From an uncultured Lachnobacterium sp. (GTDB lineage Bacteria > Bacillota > Clostridia > Lachnospirales > Lachnospiraceae): 6,407 bases of DNA. The position numbers were made by a program, and so were the translations under genes. Below, piece by piece: positions 1-5,606 of the stretch (within the stretch, counting starts at the first letter, position 1; every line of letters starts with the position of its first letter). The notes under the pieces were generated by a model. The model did no database searches and was not told the DNA's origin. It saw nothing but the letters and a program-made list of their open reading frames with translations. Where the stretch lies: positions 1-6,407 of the forward strand of contig URYB01000155.1 of the NCBI GenBank assembly GCA_900552085.1, read 5' to 3'.

Positions 1-888
1 ATGCTCGTTCGTGTGTTCCGTGATGTGCTTTTTCCGGTGCCGGTACAGGCACTGATCGAACCCAAGCCGGAAGTCGCAGCACGGAATGTCTGGGAGCCGA
101 TGCTTGCGTTGTGCAGAAAATATCACAAAGAAGATGCGCCGTTTTATTTCCGTGTCGAGTGCAAGTCGAACATGACACTGGAGGAACGCAGCACTTTTAC
201 AAGAAAACTTGGCGCAAAATTAGAGGAACTTTCCGGGGGAGCGCTGATCAATTCTGCGAGTGATTATGAAGTGGAACTTCGGCTGATCGCAAACCGGGAG
301 GGAAAATTTTTCCCATGTCTGAAATTTTATACACTGGAAGATCAGAGATTTCAGTATCGGAAGCATGCAATCTCCGCCTCTATTCATCCATCTACAGCGG
401 CACTTATCATGGAGCTGGCAGCACCTTATCTGAAAGAGGATGCACAGATCATGGACCCGTTTTGTGGAGTGGGAACGATGCTGATCGAGCGCGATATCCG
501 TGTACCGGCAAGAGAAAAGTACGGCACCGATATTTTCGGAGAGGCGATTGATAAGGCGAGAGAAAATGCATCGGCGGCAGGAGAACTGATTCATTTTATT
601 CACAGGGATTTCTTTGATTTCCGGCATGAATATAAGTTTGACGAGATCATTACGAATATGCCGGTTCGTGGCAGAATGACAAAGGAAGAACTGGATCATC
701 TGTACACACAGTTTTTTAATAAGGCTTTGGAAATATTGCAAAAAGAAGCAGTTATTATCATGTATACACAGGAGCTTGGATTTGTGAAAAAGCAGATTCG
801 TCTGCACAGTCAGTTACACTTATTGCAGGAAACATGTATGCAGACAAAGACAGGATTTTATTTATTGGTCATTGGGGTAAAGAGGTAA
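1..888 (+). CDS. THUMP-containing class I SAM-dependent RNA methyltransferase, 5' partial
   Basis: Probable RNA (tRNA or rRNA) base methyltransferase of the UPF0020/TrmN/Trm11-like group, acting in the cytoplasm with S-adenosylmethionine. The visible 295 residues hold a THUMP-like RNA-binding region at about 45-115, then a Rossmann methyltransferase domain. Motif I is DPFCGVGT at 152-159, the acidic residue of the next strand is near D177, and a motif III-like Asp is at 203 (HRDFFDF). The catalytic motif IV position reads TNMPVRG at 218-224 instead of the usual N-P-P-aromatic. The first visible codon is ATG at base 1, but no ribosome binding site can be seen and the N-terminal ferredoxin-like part of this family seems incomplete, so the true start probably lies upstream of the window. 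The stop lies 3 bases before the next gene, whose ribosome binding site is inside this gene's end, suggesting translational coupling. The exact target base is not determinable; it could also be annotated simply as a putative N6-adenine-specific methylase. Confidence 0.8.
   Translation: MLVRVFRDVLFPVPVQALIEPKPEVAARNVWEPMLALCRKYHKEDAPFYFRVECKSNMTLEERSTFTRKLGAKLEELSGGALINSASDYEVELRLIANREGKFFPCLKFYTLEDQRFQYRKHAISASIHPSTAALIMELAAPYLKEDAQIMDPFCGVGTMLIERDIRVPAREKYGTDIFGEAIDKARENASAAGELIHFIHRDFFDFRHEYKFDEIITNMPVRGRMTKEELDHLYTQFFNKALEILQKEAVIIMYTQELGFVKKQIRLHSQLHLLQETCMQTKTGFYLLVIGVKR
881..885 (+). promoter_or_regulatory. Ribosome binding site of the GGDEF-EAL gene
   Basis: AGAGG lies six bases before the ATG at 892 and sits inside the last codons of the methyltransferase gene. 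It supports ATG 892 as the start and implies that the two genes are translated from one transcript. Confidence 0.65.
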
Positions 889-891
889 ATT

Positions 892-3561
892 ATGGCAATT
901 ACAAATGCACTCGGGCTGGAACTGCCACAGGGAGATGATAATCTGGAAAACGGGTTGATTGATACAAAGATGCTACAGGAATTGCAGGATCAGTTCTGTT
1001 ATTCCAATAATTTGTATGTGGTCTGCCTGGGACAGAAAGAAGGCGTCATTACAAAAGCCTATGGATCGAAAGAAGAACTGGAATATGTCCATTCCCTTGT
1101 GAATGAATCGGTATATATGCAGTTGGTATCTGAAATTGAAAATGAACAGATTGAAACGATGGTGGAATATCCAGCCGCACAGGATTATGTGAAAGTATGT
1201 GCAATTTCTACACGAATCGAAGGAAAAACACAGGTAATCTGGGTGATCATCGGTTTGCTTGAGGATAAAATTACAGCACAAAGCAACATCCCTGAGGGAA
1301 TGATGCTGACAACAGAGGCGCATTTTTACGCATCCGTTGAATTTTTGTCGTTGCTTTCTGCACAATTGTTCGAAGTGAAGATCAATCAGCTCATTGCGCA
1401 GACTGCAATGAAAAAAAGCCAGAATTCTGAGAATGCGATGCAACATCAGCTGCATCGTCTGCAGGCGATGACGGAAGTGATTCAAATGCTTGAGTCAGAT
1501 GATGCATTTGCAAATCTTGTTGAGAATGTGCTGAAAGAGACATGCGAATGTCTGCAGATTACAGGAGGTTTCCTGATTCGTGAGAATATTGAGACTCTTT
1601 TGATCGAGGGTGTCTGTGAGTATGTCACTGAGGAGAATGCATCCGTATTATGGAAAATGTCCAACTGTAAAAGAGAGGGCTTACCATTTTTTGACGGAAA
1701 ACCATATGTTATTTCTTCTGATGCAATGATGCCGGATGTATTTGAGGCACTTATGAAGGAATGCCAGATGACCGCAGCGGTATTTCAGCCGATTGAAGCC
1801 GGTGGACAGGTGGTAATGTATCTTGGCTTTTATGAACACAGCCACAACCGTACCTGGGAGATGGAAGATATCAAATTTATGAATGATGTCAAACGTGTGG
1901 TACAGAGTGTGCTGGTAAAACGGATTTCCAAGAATTCCCTTGCAAGTTCTTATGCTTCTTTAGAATCTATCCTGGAAAATACGGGAAGTGGAATCTATGT
2001 TTCTGATACAAAAAACAGAACACTTCTATATACAAATAAAAAATTCAAAGATTTCTTTGCAAAGACGATTGCAGCGGGAAAACTGGACGAACTCATTTTT
2101 TCGGAACAGGAAGCAGGACGCCGGCAATATTTTGAGGAAATCTATTCGGTGGAAGAAGATCGCTGGCTGGATGCCTATAAGACAGAAATTGACTGGGTGG
2201 ATGGCAGAAAGGTCAGTCTTTGTACATTATATGATATTACGGACAAAAAGGTATATCAAAGAGAAATTGAGGAGCAGGCGAATAATGATTTCCTGACCGG
2301 GCTTTTTAACCGCATGCGCTGTGAACAGGATTTGGCAAAATATGTGATGAAGGCGCAGAATTCAGGACAAAAAGGTGCCTTGCTCTATCTGAATCTGGAT
2401 GATTTTAAACACATCAATGATGGACTGGGACATCAGTATGGCGATGTTTTGTTAAAGGCGATTTCCCATAGCTTGCAGCGTGTTTCGGGCGTGACAGATA
2501 CCTGTTATCGTACCGGTGGTGACGAATTTGTTGTCATTGTACCGGGCAGACTATTTGATAAGCTGGAGTCAGTAATTGAGGAGATTACTTCGATTTTTAC
2601 AAAGCCATGGTTCTTAAAAGGGGAAGACTACTATTGCACCATGAGTATGGGAATTGCATGTTTTCCGGAGGATGGAACTACGGTGGATGAACTGATCCGT
2701 AAAGCGGATATGGCACTCATGCGCGCAAAAAGGCGTGGGAAAAACCGCATCGAATATTACAATGATACCGACGCAGCTTCCGCAAGCCACAGACTTGATC
2801 TGGAGAAAAATATGCGTACAGCGGCTATGAATGAATGCAGTGAATTTGAAGTGTATTATCAGCCAATCATCGATACCAAAGATCAAAAAAATGCCTGCTG
2901 TGGAGCAGAGGCACTTGTACGTTGGAATTCCAGTGTGATGGGATTCGTCAGTCCGAATGATTTTATTCCACTTGCAGAGTATCTGGGACTGATCAATCCA
3001 ATTGGAGAGTATGTGTTACGGCAGGCGGTGAAACGCTGCAAATACTGGAACGACATGGGACATCCGGATTACAAGGTCAATGTGAATTTGTCGGTTGTGC
3101 AGTTGCTGCAGAATGATATTGTAAAGAAAATTAAATCCGCGATTGAAGATTCACATATCAATCCGGCGAATCTTACACTTGAAGTGACAGAGAGTCTTGC
3201 CATCAATGACATGGTTCGCATGAAAAAGATTCTCAGCGAAATCAAGAGTCTTGGGGTAAAAGTGGCATTGGATGATTTTGGAACCGGATATTCTTCGTTG
3301 AATCATATCCGGGAGATGCCAATCGATGTGATCAAGATCGACCGCTGTTTTATTGAACATCTCGGAGAAGATGATTTTTCTGACGCATTTGTCAAAATGG
3401 TCGCAGAATTAGCCCGCGCCATTGGCGTTCGTGTCTGTGTGGAAGGTGTGGAGACTGATCAGCAGCTTGATGTGGTACAGCAGATGAACATTGGCATGAT
3501 CCAGGGGTATTATTTCGGAAAACCGATGCAGATTGGGGAGTTTGAACAGAAGTACTTGTAA
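892..3561 (+). CDS. Cyclic-di-GMP signalling protein: PocR-like, GAF, PAS, GGDEF and EAL domains
   Basis: A soluble 889-residue sensor/effector that turns over the second messenger c-di-GMP; no membrane segment or signal peptide is visible. Residues about 20-175 resemble a PocR-type ligand-binding domain (low certainty). A GAF domain lies at about 190-343 and a PAS domain at about 352-452. The GGDEF domain (about 460-622) starts with DFLTGLFNR and has an intact GGDEF at 542-546. Its metal-site motif reads NLDDFKHIND (501-510), with Asn501 where Asp is usual, and the inhibitory RxxD site is GVTD (533-536), lacking Arg. The EAL domain (about 640-889) keeps every expected catalytic residue: E673 of EALVRW, N732, E764, E767, D794 and D795 of LDDFGTGYSS, K815, E851 and Q871. 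Hence phosphodiesterase activity (c-di-GMP to pGpG) is well supported, and cyclase activity is doubtful. It follows the methyltransferase by 3 bases and precedes sdaAB by 32 bases, so it is probably co-transcribed with the serine dehydratase genes. Confidence 0.93.
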   Translation: MAITNALGLELPQGDDNLENGLIDTKMLQELQDQFCYSNNLYVVCLGQKEGVITKAYGSKEELEYVHSLVNESVYMQLVSEIENEQIETMVEYPAAQDYVKVCAISTRIEGKTQVIWVIIGLLEDKITAQSNIPEGMMLTTEAHFYASVEFLSLLSAQLFEVKINQLIAQTAMKKSQNSENAMQHQLHRLQAMTEVIQMLESDDAFANLVENVLKETCECLQITGGFLIRENIETLLIEGVCEYVTEENASVLWKMSNCKREGLPFFDGKPYVISSDAMMPDVFEALMKECQMTAAVFQPIEAGGQVVMYLGFYEHSHNRTWEMEDIKFMNDVKRVVQSVLVKRISKNSLASSYASLESILENTGSGIYVSDTKNRTLLYTNKKFKDFFAKTIAAGKLDELIFSEQEAGRRQYFEEIYSVEEDRWLDAYKTEIDWVDGRKVSLCTLYDITDKKVYQREIEEQANNDFLTGLFNRMRCEQDLAKYVMKAQNSGQKGALLYLNLDDFKHINDGLGHQYGDVLLKAISHSLQRVSGVTDTCYRTGGDEFVVIVPGRLFDKLESVIEEITSIFTKPWFLKGEDYYCTMSMGIACFPEDGTTVDELIRKADMALMRAKRRGKNRIEYYNDTDAASASHRLDLEKNMRTAAMNECSEFEVYYQPIIDTKDQKNACCGAEALVRWNSSVMGFVSPNDFIPLAEYLGLINPIGEYVLRQAVKRCKYWNDMGHPDYKVNVNLSVVQLLQNDIVKKIKSAIEDSHINPANLTLEVTESLAINDMVRMKKILSEIKSLGVKVALDDFGTGYSSLNHIREMPIDVIKIDRCFIEHLGEDDFSDAFVKMVAELARAIGVRVCVEGVETDQQLDVVQQMNIGMIQGYYFGKPMQIGEFEQKYL

Positions 3562-3580
3562 GAAATTTGTCGGAAGATAA

Positions 3581-3587
3581 AAGGAGG
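3581..3587 (+). promoter_or_regulatory. Ribosome binding site selecting the TTG start of sdaAB
   Basis: AAGGAGG is followed by a six-base spacer and TTG at 3594. This decides the start: an upstream in-frame TTG at 3567 would place this site inside the gene, and the first in-frame ATG (codon 11) would remove the conserved N-terminus. Confidence 0.8.
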
Positions 3588-3593
3588 CACACA

Positions 3594-4253
3594 TTGGATT
3601 TATTTGATATTGTTGGCCCGATTATGGTAGGTCCTTCGAGTTCCCACACAGCAGGGGCTGTTCGCATGGGATATGTAGCCGGAAAATTACTGGGAGAACC
3701 CATAAAGAAAGCAGAGATACTGTTATATGGTTCTTTTCTTGCAACAGGAGAGGGACACGGTACAAAGAAAGCGATTGTGGCAGGACTTCTTGGTATGCAG
3801 CCGGATGATTATGAGATTGCTGACAGCTTTGAAATCGCACAGAAACGGGGAATCGAAATTGTATTTGGTGAAGCGCGTCTGGAGGATGCCCACCCGAATA
3901 CAGCTGTTATCCGGTTAGAGGGTGCAGGAGAAAAATCCATTGAGGTACAGGTGTCTTCCATTGGCGGTTCCCGTATCAATATTGATAAAATCGATGGAAT
4001 TAACACAAATTTCTCCGGAGAGCATCCGACGCTGATTGTTCACAATCTGGATCAGCCGGGACATGTATCGGAAGTAACGTCTATGCTTGCGCACAAGAGT
4101 GTGAACATTGCAACCATGCAGCTGTACCGTTCGGCAAAGGGACAGATGGCTGTTATGGTTGTGGAATGTGATCAGCCGATTCCGGAGGATGGAATAGCCT
4201 GGCTTTCCCATGTAGAGGGCGTAATGAAAGTGACATATTTTGAGGGCGTGTAG
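3594..4253 (+). CDS. sdaAB: L-serine dehydratase, iron-sulfur-dependent, beta subunit
   Basis: Non-catalytic partner of the two-subunit [4Fe-4S] L-serine dehydratase (L-serine to pyruvate and ammonia) used by Firmicutes for serine catabolism. The 219-residue protein has the family's typical length and start, MDLFDIVGPIMVGPSSSHTAG, with the SSSHT motif at 15-19. GSFLATGEGHGT lies near 46-57, HPNT at 100-103 and SIGGSRI at 122-128. A C-terminal ACT domain spans about 143-215 (PTLIVHNLDQPGHVSEVTSM onward), a fold that commonly binds amino acids or mediates oligomerisation. The family usually shows SIGGG; here the third Gly is Ser126. The start is TTG at 3594, six bases after AAGGAGG. The gene lies 18 bases upstream of sdaAA, the usual beta-then-alpha order, and 32 bases downstream of the c-di-GMP gene. 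No promoter or terminator is evident in those gaps, so it is likely part of the same operon. Confidence 0.95.
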   Translation: MDLFDIVGPIMVGPSSSHTAGAVRMGYVAGKLLGEPIKKAEILLYGSFLATGEGHGTKKAIVAGLLGMQPDDYEIADSFEIAQKRGIEIVFGEARLEDAHPNTAVIRLEGAGEKSIEVQVSSIGGSRINIDKIDGINTNFSGEHPTLIVHNLDQPGHVSEVTSMLAHKSVNIATMQLYRSAKGQMAVMVVECDQPIPEDGIAWLSHVEGVMKVTYFEGV

Positions 4254-4258
4254 CAGGT

Positions 4259-4264
4259 AAGGAG
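4259..4264 (+). promoter_or_regulatory. Ribosome binding site of sdaAA
   Basis: AAGGAG lies in the 18-base gap after sdaAB, seven bases before ATG 4272. The alternative in-frame GTG at 4266 is only one base from this site, too close to be used. Confidence 0.75.
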
Positions 4265-4271
4265 AGTGTTC

Positions 4272-5126
4272 ATGACAGAATATCATACATTACAGGAATT
4301 ACAGGATCTGGCAGTACAGCAGAAGAAAAAAATATGGCAGATTGTGCAGCAGGAAGACATGGATGCCAGTGAGCGTACCAGTGAGCAGTCTTATGAGAAA
4401 ATGCATCAGATGTATGAGGCAATGAAATATGCAGATACCTCTTACAATGGCAATTTGCGGTCGGCCAGCGGACGTGCCGGTGGTGATGGAGAAAAACTGC
4501 ATGAATACAATGCATCCGGAAAAAATATCTGCGGTGCTTTTGTTGGTCTTGTCATGGAAAAAGCAATCAAAATGGGCGAATCCAATGCGTGTATGAGAAG
4601 AATTGTGGCAGCTCCGACGGCGGGTTCCTGTGGTGTTCTGCCGGCGGTTCTTTTAAGCTACGAGGAACAGTTTGCAACGACAGAAGAACAGATGGTGCAG
4701 GCATTGTATGTAGCAGCGGGAATTGGAAAAGTAATCGCAGAGAATGCTTTTATTGCAGGCGCAGCAGGTGGATGCCAGGCAGAGATTGGTTCGGCGGCCG
4801 CAATGAGTGCAGGTGCACTTGCTTATTTACAGGGAGCGGATCCACAGACCGTGATGCATGCAGCCGCGTTGTCATTAAAGAATATGCTGGGACTTGTCTG
4901 TGATCCGGTGGGAGGCCTTGTAGAAGTGCCTTGCATCAAACGGAATTCGTATGGAGCGGTCAATGCAGTGACTTCTGCGCAGCTCGCGCTCGCAGGTATT
5001 CGTAGTGCCATTACACCGGATGATGTCATTGACAGTATGCGTCGTATCGGAAATCAAATGCCGACCTGCCTCAAGGAGACCAGTGAGGGTGGACTGGCAA
5101 CGTCAGCTTCGGCGGAAGTGTATTGA
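4272..5126 (+). CDS. sdaAA: L-serine dehydratase, iron-sulfur-dependent, alpha (catalytic) subunit
   Basis: Catalytic subunit carrying the oxygen-sensitive [4Fe-4S] cluster that dehydrates L-serine to pyruvate and ammonia with SdaAB. The protein is 284 residues from ATG 4272. Visible family motifs are SASGRAGGDG at 64-73, APTAGSCGVLPA at 114-125, GGCQAEIGSA at 166-175, and CDPVGGLVEVPC at 210-221. The three presumed cluster ligands are C168, C210 and C221; their spacing (42 and 11) matches what I recall for C343, C385 and C396 in the Legionella enzyme. The region between holds several Ala/Gly-rich helices usual for the family and not membrane segments. The C-terminus ends GGLATSASAEVY; relatives usually have a TPTG-like motif and a few more residues there, so the tail is short or diverged. 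There is no terminal Cys of the kind that plugs the active site in single-chain enzymes. A terminator follows 34 bases after the stop. Confidence 0.95.
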   Translation: MTEYHTLQELQDLAVQQKKKIWQIVQQEDMDASERTSEQSYEKMHQMYEAMKYADTSYNGNLRSASGRAGGDGEKLHEYNASGKNICGAFVGLVMEKAIKMGESNACMRRIVAAPTAGSCGVLPAVLLSYEEQFATTEEQMVQALYVAAGIGKVIAENAFIAGAAGGCQAEIGSAAAMSAGALAYLQGADPQTVMHAAALSLKNMLGLVCDPVGGLVEVPCIKRNSYGAVNAVTSAQLALAGIRSAITPDDVIDSMRRIGNQMPTCLKETSEGGLATSASAEVY

Positions 5127-5146
5127 AATTGGAATAAGGAAGAAGT

Positions 5147-5160
5147 CTTTTATATAAAAG
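5147..5160. repeat. 14-bp perfect AT-rich palindrome before the terminator
   Basis: CTTTTATATAAAAG reads the same on both strands and abuts the terminator stem. Its right half supplies the A-tract on the plus strand, and its left half gives a U-rich tail for transcripts arriving on the minus strand. It may simply be part of a bidirectional terminator. Confidence 0.5.
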
Positions 5161-5190
5161 TTGAGTCGTAATATTACGGCTCAATTTTTT
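5156..5190 (+). terminator. Rho-independent terminator of the sda operon, probably bidirectional
   Basis: The core stem runs from TTGAG (5161-5165) through CGTA to TACG and CTCAA (5180-5184), about ten pairs including one wobble, with a four-base ATAT loop, followed by six T at 5185-5190. The flanking AAAAG before the stem can pair with the T-run and lengthen it. Read on the minus strand the same stem is followed by CTTTTATAT, so it may also stop transcription entering from the right. Confidence 0.85.
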
Positions 5191-5198
5191 AATAGGAA

Positions 5199-5218
5199 AT
5201 TCCTCCTGGCGGAGGAAT
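5199..5218. repeat. 8-bp hairpin carrying CCTCC and GGAGG
   Basis: ATTCCTCC and GGAGGAAT are perfect complements separated by TGGC. There is no T-run after it on either strand, so it is not a typical terminator. The arms match the Shine-Dalgarno sequence and its complement, but no start codon follows at a suitable distance. Function unknown. Confidence 0.5.
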
Positions 5219-5223
5219 CTTGA

Positions 5224-5248
5224 ATAAAATAGCCCGCACAAGGCGGGC
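5224..5248 (-). terminator. Terminator of the minus-strand small gene
   Basis: On the minus strand GCCCGC (5248-5243) pairs with GCGGGC (5237-5232) around a five-base loop, and the stem is followed by TATTTTATT. It lies 21 bases after the stop codon of the 59-residue gene, as expected for its intrinsic terminator. The T-tract is interrupted by A, so efficiency may be moderate. Confidence 0.7.
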
Positions 5249-5269
5249 ACGCAAATAAGGCGAATGCTG

Positions 5270-5449
5270 TTAGAAGATGTAAAAACCTTCTTCAAATTCG
5301 TCGTTATCAAGGTCATCATCCTCGGTAAGGAAGTAATGCATGTCAAGCAAATCAGAATCAGTCATATTTCTAACTAATTTTGCAGTCATGCCTTCTGGAG
5401 GATTTTTGATATATTTTTGCCTGAGTTCCTCTATAAACTTTGGATCCAT
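5270..5449 (-). CDS. Small acidic protein of unknown function, 59 residues
   Basis: The product is not assigned a function. It begins MDPKFIEELRQKYIKNPPEG, continues with a likely short helical middle (VRNMTDSDLLDMHYFL) and ends in a very acidic tail, EDDDLDNDEFEEGFYIF, so its net charge is strongly negative. No membrane segment, signal peptide or cysteine is seen; a cytoplasmic protein is inferred. The ATG at 5449 is chosen because AGGAGG lies six bases upstream; the frame stays open 28 codons further, but those residues do not resemble the rest and lack a good ribosome binding site. It has its own terminator. It sits downstream of, and in the same direction as, an IS4-type transposase 227 bases away. 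I have a weak impression that similar short proteins with a PPEGM segment and an EEGFYIF-like end are widespread in gut Clostridia, so it may be a host gene or an IS passenger. Confidence 0.7.
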   Translation of the reverse strand: MDPKFIEELRQKYIKNPPEGMTAKLVRNMTDSDLLDMHYFLTEDDDLDNDEFEEGFYIF

Positions 5450-5455
5450 TGTACG

Positions 5456-5461
5456 CCTCCT
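5456..5461 (-). promoter_or_regulatory. Ribosome binding site of the small acidic gene
   Basis: AGGAGG on the minus strand, six bases before ATG 5449. It fixes the start at the 59-residue version. No convincing -35/-10 promoter was found upstream. Confidence 0.75.
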
Positions 5462-5496
5462 GTCGGTTGATATTTTCAGTATGGAGCAGACAGGAG
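5457..5496 (-). promoter_or_regulatory. Inverted repeat that could sequester the ribosome binding site
   Basis: In the minus-strand transcript CTCCTGTC (5496-5489) is an exact complement of GACAGGAG (5464-5457), with a 24-base loop. The downstream arm contains most of the ribosome binding site of the small acidic gene, so pairing would limit its translation. This is a structural inference from complementarity only; the loop is long and the effect may be weak. Confidence 0.4.
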
Positions 5497-5552
5497 ATAA
5501 AATCAAGCACATTTGCCACTTGAGTTTCCGCAAAATGTAATTTTGAAAAGGT

Positions 5553-5606
5553 TAAATCTTTCCAAAGTACTATTCTGCCATTTTTTTGAAAGATTAAGAA
5601 TGGCAG
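5553..5606. repeat. Two interleaved inverted repeats beside the IS
   Basis: Pair A is AATCTTTC (5555-5562) with GAAAGATT (5588-5595), extendable by TT/AA across one bulged A. Pair B is CTGCCATT (5575-5582) with AATGGCAG (5599-5606). The arms occur in the order A, B, A, B, so the stems either exclude each other or form a pseudoknot-like fold. They lie in the non-coding stretch between the transposase stop and the small acidic gene and might be part of the IS end or an RNA switch; no function is shown. Confidence 0.45.

Noticed and set aside
220..807. 195-residue minus-strand open frame
   Set aside because: It is antisense to the conserved methyltransferase, rich in His and Cys in a low-complexity way, with no recognisable domain.
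973..1485. 170-residue minus-strand open frame
   Set aside because: It lies opposite the sensor region of the GGDEF-EAL gene and has no family features.
4266..4271. GTG 4266 as the start of sdaAA
   Set aside because: It is one base from the ribosome binding site; ATG 4272 has the proper spacing.
5471..5509. Possible promoter for the small gene (TTGATT and TACTGA on the minus strand)
   Set aside because: The spacing is 19 bases and the -10 match is poor.
5450..5533. 28-codon upstream extension of the small acidic gene
   Set aside because: The AGGAGG six bases before ATG 5449 would be inside the gene, and the extra residues look like translated non-coding DNA.
5340..5540. 66-residue plus-strand open frame
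   Set aside because: It is antisense to the small acidic gene, which has a much better start signal and its own terminator.
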